Source: SG8-4 sp964598225 (GTDB lineage Bacteria; Planctomycetota; Phycisphaerae; Sedimentisphaerales; Anaerobacaceae). Taken from it: 12,468 nucleotides of DNA. The position numbers and the translations under genes are program-made. The notes beneath the pieces are model-generated. The model was not told the DNA's origin and did no database searches. It was given only the letters and a program-made list of their open reading frames with translations. This document shows positions 5,921-12,468 of this stretch, piece by piece. How positions within the stretch are numbered: the stretch's first letter is position 1; each line of letters begins with the position of its first letter. The stretch spans positions 1 through 12,468 of the forward strand of contig CAZRBG010000108.1 of the NCBI GenBank assembly GCA_964598225.1, in the 5' to 3' direction.

Positions 5921-6205
5921 ATGAACGTCAAAAAAATTCTGTTGATGCTCGTAAGTGTCAGTATAGCAATGGTCGTCGCTTCCCCCGCAAACGCCCACTG
6001 CGACACGAGGGACGGGCCGGTTATCACCGATGCTCGGGCAGCGCTGGCAGCCGAGGATGTAACGACGGTTCTCAAGTGGGTTCTGCCGGAAGATGAGCGG
6101 GAAATCAAAGACCTGTTCCGGCAGGTGCTGGAAGTCCGCAAGCAGGGCGAGCCGGCAAAGAGCATGGCTGAGAAGCACATAGCTCGGAGACCTGTACCAT
6201 CATGA
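5921..6205 (+). CDS. Short secreted protein, DUF6448-like, apparently lacking the C-terminal half
   Basis: The 94-residue product has a clear Sec signal peptide (M-N-V-K-K, hydrophobic 6-20, cleavage after A-N-A near residue 25). The mature part begins H-C-D-T-R-D-G-P-V, the hallmark start of DUF6448 proteins, followed by the helical A-R-A-A-L...V-L-K-W-V segment of that family. Family members, as I recall them, are about twice this long, with a second similar helical unit; here the frame ends after A-E-K-H with a short unrelated tail. The His-Cys-Asp start could bind metal, but no function is established. The TGA overlaps the ATG of the adaptor gene (ATGA, 6202-6205), implying translational coupling, so the gene is probably expressed despite being short. 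The ribosome binding site (AGAAGA) is weak. Confidence 0.7.
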   Translation: MNVKKILLMLVSVSIAMVVASPANAHCDTRDGPVITDARAALAAEDVTTVLKWVLPEDEREIKDLFRQVLEVRKQGEPAKSMAEKHIARRPVPS

Positions 6206-7578
6206 AAAAGAGCGTCAAGAAACACGCCAAACGGTCACTTATCTTCCTGCCGATTCTGCTGGCATTGATAGCCGTCGTCTACATGGTCAAAACTAAAACC
6301 GGCCCAGTACGAAAACAGGAGCAGGAATCAATAAAATCGCTTCGGGTCATCGAGGCGCCTTCTGTAAACCTGGTTCCTCGAGCTATTGGCTATGGATCGG
6401 CCGAACCCCGACGGATATGGGAGGCGGTCGCAGAAGTCAAAGGCTCGGTCTCTTCCGTACATCCGCACTTGAAATCCGGTGAAATAATAGGTGCAAAAAC
6501 CGTGTTAGTCCAAATAGATTCCACGGAATACGAGCTGGCTATAGCCCGCCTGGAGGCAAGTGTTGAAGAGAGCCGGGCCAAAATCAAAGAGCTTTCCGAA
6601 GACGAGAACAACACAAAGAGACTGATTGAGATCGAGAAACAATCTTTGGAACTGGCTCGAAAATCGCTCGAACGCAAGGTTGGAGCGTTAGAGGGCGATG
6701 CCATCGCTCCGGATGAAGTGGACCGCGAAGAAAGAGCTTTTCTTCAGCAAAAACAGGTTGTTCAGCAGTTGGAAAATACCCTGGCGTTAATCCCGGCAAA
6801 GCGAAAGGCTTTGAACGCAGCCCTCGCCGCACATCAATCCGATCTTAAACAAGCGCGAATTGATCTGGCCAAAACGACCATCAGTGCGCCGTACGATTGC
6901 AGGCTCAGCGATGTCAATATCGAAGCCGGACAGTTCGTACAGGCGGGTCAGCGGCTCTTCAAAGCCCACGGCACCGATGTCACCGAAGTCGAAGCCCGAT
7001 TCCGGATTGAACAATTGCGAAATCTCTTGATCGAAGAGATGCGCACACGGTTTCAACCAGGCTTGGACACAGGTGCATTCGAACAATTATTCGAGAACGT
7101 CAATGTCTTTGTCACCCTGCAAAGCGGCGAATGGTCGGCCCAATGGGAGGGTCGGATTGACAGATTCCGTGAGACCGTGGACCTGAAAACCCGGGAAATG
7201 AAGGTGGTGGCAACCGTTGAACGTCCCTACGAGAAAGCCGTACCCGGCGTGCGCCCGCCGTTAGCGTCGGGTATGTTCTGCCGGGTGGAACTTCAAGCCC
7301 CTGCACGAGCAGCGAGCGTGGTTGTTCCCAGGGCCGCTATTCACGACGGCGGCGTATTCATCGTAAACCGGGAAGATCGACTGCAAAAGAAGCAAGTGGT
7401 TGTGGATTTCACCCAGCCGGAGTTTGTTGTCGTCAAGTCAGGACTATCCGGCGGAGAAACTGTTGTGGTGTCCGATCCCGCCCCGGCCATCGCAGGCATG
7501 AAAGTCCTGCCTGTGGTTGATGATAGCTTGGAGCAACGCTTGATAGCCCTGAGTCAGGGAAAGGGGACAAAACGGTGA
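6202..7578 (+). CDS. RND efflux periplasmic adaptor (HlyD/MFP family)
   Basis: The 458-residue protein is the periplasmic adaptor that links an RND pump to an outer-membrane channel. A basic N-terminus and one transmembrane segment (~12-29) anchor it in the inner membrane. Residues ~73-107 form the first lipoyl half (A-E-V-K-G-S-V...L-K-S-G). Residues ~108-222 form a long Glu/Lys/Gln-rich coiled-coil hairpin. Residues ~224-256 complete the lipoyl domain with I-S-A-P-Y-D and I-E-A-G-Q-F-V, and the usual Gly after the Asp is Cys here. Beta-barrel and membrane-proximal domains follow to ~440. The start overlaps the preceding stop by 4 bases and its own stop overlaps the pump start by 4 bases (GTGA, 7575-7578), so the three are translationally coupled. 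The substrate cannot be inferred. Confidence 0.93.
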   Translation: MKKSVKKHAKRSLIFLPILLALIAVVYMVKTKTGPVRKQEQESIKSLRVIEAPSVNLVPRAIGYGSAEPRRIWEAVAEVKGSVSSVHPHLKSGEIIGAKTVLVQIDSTEYELAIARLEASVEESRAKIKELSEDENNTKRLIEIEKQSLELARKSLERKVGALEGDAIAPDEVDREERAFLQQKQVVQQLENTLALIPAKRKALNAALAAHQSDLKQARIDLAKTTISAPYDCRLSDVNIEAGQFVQAGQRLFKAHGTDVTEVEARFRIEQLRNLLIEEMRTRFQPGLDTGAFEQLFENVNVFVTLQSGEWSAQWEGRIDRFRETVDLKTREMKVVATVERPYEKAVPGVRPPLASGMFCRVELQAPARAASVVVPRAAIHDGGVFIVNREDRLQKKQVVVDFTQPEFVVVKSGLSGGETVVVSDPAPAIAGMKVLPVVDDSLEQRLIALSQGKGTKR

Positions 7579-10500
7579 TTAGTTTTTTCGCTCGACATCC
7601 CACTGCGGCCAATTTATTGATGATCGCATTTCTGGTTGCCGGCGGTTTGACCGCGCCGCGCATCCTGCGGGAAACCCAGCCCGATTTCGTGCCTACAGAG
7701 GTTGAGGTTCGCATCCGCTATCCCGGGGCAACCGCACAGGAGGTCGAGGAGGTCGTCTGCCGACGGGTGGAGGACGCCATTGACGGAATCAATTTTGTGA
7801 CGGAAGTGCGCGCCGATGCGCGGGAGGGAATCGCATCGATTATCGTTGAAATGAGCACCGACGGCGATATCCAGACATTTTTGAGCGATATCGAAACCGG
7901 GGTCGATGCCATCGATGATTTCCCGCAGGAAGTAGAGCGCCCCGTCATTTCCGAACTCGGCAGGACCGATCCTGTTTTGTCTTTGCTTGTCTCCGGGCCT
8001 GTGAGCGTTTCGAACCTTAAGGCCTATTGTGAAGATCTGAAGGACCGAATGCAGGAAGCGGGTGTTTCACTGGTGATCATCGAGGGATTTTCCGAGCACC
8101 AGTTGCGGGTTTCCCTGTCCGACGCGGCGCTGCGCAGCATAGGAATAAGCGCCGCCGAGGTGGCGGCGCGCATCGCCGCTCAGAGCAGGGACATTCCGCT
8201 GGGCACTATCGAAACCCGTGAAAGAGAAATCCTGCTCCGTTTTGTCGATCAGCGTCGCACGCCCGAAGCTTTGGAGAACCTCACAATTCTGGCCACCCCG
8301 CAAGGCGGAGAACTGCACCTGGGCGACATTGCAGAAGTCGAGGATACATTCGAACTCGATGAAGAAAAAATCATGAAAGACGGCCGGCGAAGCGCCCTTT
8401 TGAGAATCGAGAAGACAAAAAACCAGGATGCGATTCGCGTGGCTCAGAAGGTAAAAGACTTCGTGAGAGACGAGCGCAAGCGTCATCCGCAGATTCAATT
8501 GACGATCACCCGGGACGAGACGGACATTCTCAAAGACCGTCTCAACATGCTCGTCACAAACGGCATTCAGGGGTTGTTGCTGGTATTTGCTACAATGTGG
8601 CTGTTCTTCAATGTTCGAATCTCCTTCTGGGTGGCAATGGGCCTGCCGGTCTCGTTTCTGGGCGCTTTCGTTCTTGTCCCTCATTTGGGTCTGAGCATCA
8701 ACATGTTTACCATGGTCGGCCTGTTGATGGCCCTCGGCTTGCTGATGGACGACGCCATTGTCATCGCGGAAAATATCATGGCCCACCGGCAACGTGGCAA
8801 ATCGCCGGCTGCTGCCGCTGTGGACGGCACTAAGGAGGTGGCGGCAGGCGTCATATCTTCTTTCATTACGACGGTTTGCATTCTGGGGCCGCTGGCCTTT
8901 ATTGAAGGGCAAATCGGCAGAGTCCTCAAGGTGGTTCCCATGATGTTGATCCTGGTCTTAGGTGTAAGCCTGATCGAGGCCTTCTGGATTCTGCCCGCCC
9001 ACATCAATCACGCCATGCACGGCTTCGACCTGAACAAGACGAACCGTTTCAGAAAGCGCTTCGATGCCTTCTTCGACTGGATGCGCGACCGTGTGCTGGG
9101 CGGTACTGTCGAGGTGCTGCTTAAGTGGCGTTACCTGTTTCTGACTTCGTTGATCGGGATGTTCATTCTCTCGTTAGGCATGGTGGCGTCCGGCAAGATA
9201 AAGTTCCAGGGATTTCCCGATCTGGAGGGCGACGTTGTCATGGCCCGGATTCTGATGCCCCAGGGAACGCCGCTTTCGCGAACCGAGACAACCGTTGAGC
9301 ATATTTTAGCCGCCCTTGACCAGACCAATCAACGCTTCAAGCCGGATCAGCCGGATGACCAGGACCTGATCAGAAACGCCTATGTTCAGTACAACCTGAA
9401 CACCGAAGCCTTCGAAAACGGACCCCATGTGGCCACTATCACGGTGGACCTGCTGACAGCGGAAAAACGGTCCGGAACGATTGAGGCCTATCTGGCCGCC
9501 TGGCGCAAGGAAATCGGCAACCCGCCGGACGTGCTCAGCCTAACCCTGGGCGAGCCGGGATTCGGACCCGGAGGCCGGCCCATCGAAGTGCGTCTCCGGG
9601 GCAAAGACCTGGATGAGATGAAAAGAGCCGTCACAGACTTACAAGGCTGGTTCGGCCAATTCAACGGCGTGGTGAACCTTGCTGATGATCTCAGGGCCGG
9701 CAAACCCGAGATTCGCATGCGTATGCGGGAAGATGCTTACGGCATCGGAATCGACGCGGCAGATGTCGGTCGCCAACTGAGTGCCGCATTTCAAGGGCTT
9801 GAGGCCGATGAAATCCAGGTCGGTCCGGAGTCCTACGAGATAGAGGTCCGTCTGGCCGGCATGGATCGGAACGACCTGCACGACATTGAAAACTTCAACC
9901 TTGTTATGGCCGACGGGAAACAGGTTCCGGTGAGAGCGGTGGTCACATGGGAAATGGAAAAGGGATGGGCGCGAATCGCCCGCTTCAACGGTATGCGGGC
10001 GGTGACCCTGCGCGGCGATGTGGATACCCGCCTGATAAACACCAACGAACTGATGAGCCTTTTTCGCAACACCTATCTCAGCGAGTTCAACCGGAAATAC
10101 CCGGCTTTGAAACTGGCAATTGCCGGATCTCTCGAAGAAACCAACGCTACCCGAAAATCGATGTTCGGCGCCTTGTTTATAGGGCTTATCGGGATTTTCA
10201 TCCTGCTCAGCTTTCAGTTCAGAACCTATACAGAACCGCTCATCGTGATGGTGGCCATTCCTTTTTCGCTGATCGGTGTCGTTTGGGGACACGGCCTGAT
10301 GGGCGTGCCCATCAGCATGCCGAGTTTGCTGGGGTTCATCGCCCTGGGCGGGGTTGTGGTCAACGATTCCATTCTATTGGTTATCTTCCTGAAAAACGCC
10401 AGAAAAGAAGGGACGTCCGTACACGAGGCCGCCGCGCAGGCCAGCAGGACCCGATTCCGGGCGGTCCTGTTGACATCGACCACCACAATTGCCGGTTTGC

Positions 10501-10724
10501 TGCCTTTACTGTTCGAGCAAAGCCTTCAAGCGCAGATACTGATCCCCTTGGTCATCAGCACCTCATTCGGATTGATGGCGAGCACGGTCTTGGTGCTACT
10601 GGCGATCCCATGCATGTACTTGATCTTGGGCGATATCGGGATGGTGGAAAAAATCGGCACAGAATCAGAAGTCCCTTCCGGCAAGAACAAGAAGCCGGAG
10701 GCAGAGTATGACATACAAACGTAA
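7575..10724 (+). CDS. RND efflux pump, inner-membrane permease (AcrB/HAE1-like)
   Basis: The 1049-residue protein is a proton-driven efflux permease of full family length. It has the duplicated RND plan: TM1 near 9-28, a large periplasmic loop ~40-325, TM2-6 from ~328, a second half from ~515 with its periplasmic loop ~545-860, and TM8-12 from ~863. The TM4 proton-relay pair is present as Asp392-Asp393 in L-M-D-D-A-I-V-I-A-E-N. In TM10 the position of the AcrB lysine is Asn930, followed by Asp931 (V-V-V-N-D-S-I-L), a pattern found in a broad non-AcrB branch of multidrug-type pumps. No heavy-metal (CzcA/CusA) signature was noticed. The GTG start has a purine-rich site (GGGAAAGGGGA) upstream. 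No outer-membrane channel gene follows, so a TolC-like partner must be encoded elsewhere. Confidence 0.95.
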   Translation: MISFFARHPTAANLLMIAFLVAGGLTAPRILRETQPDFVPTEVEVRIRYPGATAQEVEEVVCRRVEDAIDGINFVTEVRADAREGIASIIVEMSTDGDIQTFLSDIETGVDAIDDFPQEVERPVISELGRTDPVLSLLVSGPVSVSNLKAYCEDLKDRMQEAGVSLVIIEGFSEHQLRVSLSDAALRSIGISAAEVAARIAAQSRDIPLGTIETREREILLRFVDQRRTPEALENLTILATPQGGELHLGDIAEVEDTFELDEEKIMKDGRRSALLRIEKTKNQDAIRVAQKVKDFVRDERKRHPQIQLTITRDETDILKDRLNMLVTNGIQGLLLVFATMWLFFNVRISFWVAMGLPVSFLGAFVLVPHLGLSINMFTMVGLLMALGLLMDDAIVIAENIMAHRQRGKSPAAAAVDGTKEVAAGVISSFITTVCILGPLAFIEGQIGRVLKVVPMMLILVLGVSLIEAFWILPAHINHAMHGFDLNKTNRFRKRFDAFFDWMRDRVLGGTVEVLLKWRYLFLTSLIGMFILSLGMVASGKIKFQGFPDLEGDVVMARILMPQGTPLSRTETTVEHILAALDQTNQRFKPDQPDDQDLIRNAYVQYNLNTEAFENGPHVATITVDLLTAEKRSGTIEAYLAAWRKEIGNPPDVLSLTLGEPGFGPGGRPIEVRLRGKDLDEMKRAVTDLQGWFGQFNGVVNLADDLRAGKPEIRMRMREDAYGIGIDAADVGRQLSAAFQGLEADEIQVGPESYEIEVRLAGMDRNDLHDIENFNLVMADGKQVPVRAVVTWEMEKGWARIARFNGMRAVTLRGDVDTRLINTNELMSLFRNTYLSEFNRKYPALKLAIAGSLEETNATRKSMFGALFIGLIGIFILLSFQFRTYTEPLIVMVAIPFSLIGVVWGHGLMGVPISMPSLLGFIALGGVVVNDSILLVIFLKNARKEGTSVHEAAAQASRTRFRAVLLTSTTTIAGLLPLLFEQSLQAQILIPLVISTSFGLMASTVLVLLAIPCMYLILGDIGMVEKIGTESEVPSGKNKKPEAEYDIQT

Positions 10725-10779
10725 CATACCATCGATTAAAATTAACGAGAACATTTTCAGAATAAACAGGAGCTTTCAC

Positions 10780-11520
10780 ATGAATGCTGAACTAAACGAA
10801 AACATGCCGGTCGGAGACGTCGTAGTTAAGTTTCCGCAAACACGCGAATTGTTAGAGACGCTCGGCATCGATTACTGCTGCGGTGGGAAAGTCCCTTTGA
10901 ACCAGGCCGCAGAGCAAGCCGGTCTGGCCATTGACAAAGTACTGGCGGATCTGACTGAAGCCGTGGAAAGTACGGAAAAGGACGCCGCATCTGTCAAAGA
11001 TTGGAGCGGCACCTCATCGACTGAGTTGGTCGACCACATAGAACAGACGCATCACGTCTTTATGAAAGAGCAACTGCCGCGTTTGGCCGGCCTGCTGGAC
11101 AAGGTTATTCAAGCCCACGGGGAACGGCACGGGGAAATGCTCGAACATCTCAAGGGCAATTATACCGCCCTCAAGACGGATATTGAACTGCACCTGGCCA
11201 AGGAAGAGCAGATATTGTTTCCTCTGATTCGACAGATGGAGGCCTTCGGCCAGGGCCGGGGACCGGTCCCGGAGGTGCATTGTGGGTCGATAGGCAATCC
11301 AATAAGCCAGATGGAGCACGAACACGATGTGGCAGGGCAATGCCTGGCCGAGATGCGCCGGATCACAAGCGACTACAGCTTGCCTGAGGATGCCTGTTCA
11401 TCCTTTGCGGCTCTCTTCGAGGGTCTCGACGCCCTGGAAAAGGACTTGCACGAGCATATTCACCTGGAAAACAACATTCTCTTTCCAAATGCGCAAAGAC
11501 TCGAAGAGCACGTGCATTGA
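10780..11520 (+). CDS. Iron-sulfur cluster repair di-iron protein (RIC family: YtfE/ScdA/NorA type)
   Basis: The 246-residue cytoplasmic protein is a hemerythrin-like di-iron protein of the family that repairs Fe-S and di-iron centres damaged by nitric oxide or peroxide. Residues ~5-60 are the ScdA N-terminal domain with D-Y-C-C-G-G-K (31-37). The rest is the four-helix di-iron domain with candidate ligands His91 or His92, His138 and Glu142 (HLAKE), His182 (MEHEHD), and His226 and Glu230 (HIHLE before NNILFP). H-C-G-S-I-G-N-P-I before the third site is typical. ATG 10780, with CAGGAG (10768-10772), is preferred over an in-frame ATG at 10708 that would overlap the pump gene and add 24 unconserved-looking residues. 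It lies 55 bases after the pump and probably belongs to the same transcript. Confidence 0.93.
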   Translation: MNAELNENMPVGDVVVKFPQTRELLETLGIDYCCGGKVPLNQAAEQAGLAIDKVLADLTEAVESTEKDAASVKDWSGTSSTELVDHIEQTHHVFMKEQLPRLAGLLDKVIQAHGERHGEMLEHLKGNYTALKTDIELHLAKEEQILFPLIRQMEAFGQGRGPVPEVHCGSIGNPISQMEHEHDVAGQCLAEMRRITSDYSLPEDACSSFAALFEGLDALEKDLHEHIHLENNILFPNAQRLEEHVH

Positions 11521-11590
11521 AAGAAAGCCAAAGCAATCGACGTTCGGCATGAAGAAAGGGGCAAAAATTTAACGGCCCTGGCTAGATTCC
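11521..11590. other. Gap between convergent genes
   Basis: Seventy bases separate the RIC stop from the stop of the minus-strand beta-propeller gene. No GC-rich stem with a T run is visible on either strand, so termination here is either rho-dependent or not recognisable by eye. Confidence 0.4.
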
Positions 11591-12436
11591 TTACTTGCCG
11601 ATGCAGTAGAGGTTTTTGACGCCGCGGAGGAAGATTTTGCCGTTGCTGATAGCGGGCGAGGCTCGCATGTCTTCGTCTATATCGTTGCGGGCAATAACAT
11701 CGAATTTCGGCCCGGGCTTGACGATTGTCATTACACCCTTATCGGAGAGGAAATAGGCCAGGCCGTTCGCGGCTACAATCGAAGCGCTGAAGTGCGGGCC
11801 GAGACGCTCTCGCCAGAGGATATTGCCGGTAGCGGCCTCGTAGCACTTTGCCACGCCGGTGTCCGATATGCCCATAAAGTAAGGACCTATCGCGATGGGG
11901 CCGGGTACGTACGCACAGTCCTTTTCTATCTGCCAGACGACGTGCGTTTTGGTGACGTTGCCGCTGCCGGTCGGGCGGATCGCCTGAACGAAGCGGTCGG
12001 GAAAGCCGCACGTCATAAACAGCAGTTCGCCGTTATAAACGGGCGAGGCGACGAACTGCTCTGTGGGGCCGTCAATCATCCAGTGCTGCTTGCCGGTGTC
12101 CGGGTCGTAGCTGGCAACACAGAGGCTGCCGGAGAGTATCATCTGGTTTCGACCGTCGATGGTGCGGACGATCGGCGGGCAGTAGCTGCGAGTATTGTTG
12201 GGCCGCGGCGTCTTCCAGATGGTCTGGCCGTTACTGCGTTTCAGGGCTACCAGATAAGCCGGACCGTCGTGGTCGCCGTTGAGTAAGACCTTGTCCTTCC
12301 ACAGGACGGGGCTGGAGCAGTAGCCGTGCATGCTCGAAAACACTCCCGGGCGAACTGACCAGACCTCCTTGCCGTCGAAATCGTACGCGGCAACGAACAT
12401 CTTGTCGCGGTCGAGAGACAAAGCAACTAAATGCAC
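11591..12436 (-). CDS. PQQ-like beta-propeller protein, 5' end missing or disrupted
   Basis: The visible 281 residues hold at least four propeller blades of the PQQ-like type, each ending in a Asp-x-x-x-Gly-x-x-x-Trp pattern: AYDFDGKEVW, the block ending TIWKTP, SYDPDTGKQHW and CYEAATGNILW. The C-terminus ends L-Y-C-I-G-K after S-P-A-I-S-N-G-K-I-F-L-R-G, as in a large planctomycete family of secreted propellers of about 400 or more residues. No signal peptide, N-terminal blades or ribosome binding site is seen. The frame is closed by TAA at 12464-12466; the first possible starts are GTG 12436 and ATG 12400, both poor. The gene therefore looks 5'-truncated or frameshifted close to the window edge. 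The molecular role is unknown; PQQ or cofactor binding is not implied by the fold. Confidence 0.75.
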   Translation of the reverse strand: MHLVALSLDRDKMFVAAYDFDGKEVWSVRPGVFSSMHGYCSSPVLWKDKVLLNGDHDGPAYLVALKRSNGQTIWKTPRPNNTRSYCPPIVRTIDGRNQMILSGSLCVASYDPDTGKQHWMIDGPTEQFVASPVYNGELLFMTCGFPDRFVQAIRPTGSGNVTKTHVVWQIEKDCAYVPGPIAIGPYFMGISDTGVAKCYEAATGNILWRERLGPHFSASIVAANGLAYFLSDKGVMTIVKPGPKFDVIARNDIDEDMRASPAISNGKIFLRGVKNLYCIGK

Positions 12437-12468
12437 GTAATGGCCATGATCTTCAGAAGATATTTAAG

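Noticed and set aside
8067..8912. Long minus-strand open frame (281 codons) opposite the RND pump
   Set aside because: It is antisense to a clear full-length RND permease and has a His/Gln/Arg-rich composition with no motif.
10708..10779. N-terminal extension of the RIC protein from ATG 10708
   Set aside because: It overlaps the pump gene and lacks a ribosome binding site, whereas ATG 10780 has CAGGAG at proper distance and matches the usual family start.
1..12468. Insertion sequence, prophage or integron remnants
   Set aside because: No transposase, integrase or terminal inverted repeats were seen, and the tRNA-Gly end at the left edge is not followed by an integrase or direct repeat of its 3' end.

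Overview
The window reads as bacterial chromosome of moderately high GC. The best guess is a planctomycete, perhaps a Phycisphaerae-like lineage. That guess rests on a PQQ-like beta-propeller protein of a type common in Planctomycetes, a secreted protein built from cadherin/Ig-like repeats, and generous intergenic spacing. No rRNA or marker gene is present, so the assignment is inference.

Layout. Positions 1-42 hold the 5' half of a minus-strand tRNA-Gly(UCC), cut by the window edge. Divergent from it lies proA (131-1423), encoding the proline-pathway gamma-glutamyl phosphate reductase. Next is a membrane-anchored or secreted protein with two cadherin-like repeats, one putative Ig (He_PIG-like) repeat and an unrecognised C-terminal domain (1583-2971). 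Positions 2972-4135 contain no long convincing gene but are not empty. They hold a unit of good promoter, stem-loops and intrinsic terminator (about 3004-3226) that looks like a small RNA gene. A second good promoter (3485-3513) follows, with a leader able to form alternative hairpins and a 26-codon signal-peptide-like ORF, then a 56-codon basic small ORF (3937-4107). A seven-helix membrane protein lies on the minus strand (4136-4834), followed by about 465 bases without a gene.

The functional centre is a plus-strand cluster at 5300-11519: a TetR-family repressor, a short secreted DUF6448-like protein, a periplasmic adaptor (HlyD/MFP type), an RND inner-membrane pump and a RIC/YtfE/ScdA di-iron repair protein. 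The small secreted gene, the adaptor and the pump overlap by 4 bases (ATGA, GTGA). The TetR gene sits 27 bases upstream of them and the RIC gene 55 bases downstream. A perfect 8-4-8 inverted repeat (5188-5207) upstream of the TetR gene is the likely operator. The simplest reading is an autoregulated tripartite efflux operon that lacks its own outer-membrane channel and carries a nitrosative/oxidative damage-repair gene. This suggests one stress signal induces both export and Fe-S or di-iron repair.

Convergent with this cluster, at the right edge, is a PQQ-like beta-propeller gene (11591-12436). Its reading frame is blocked by an in-frame stop just upstream and shows no signal peptide, so it appears 5'-truncated or frameshifted.
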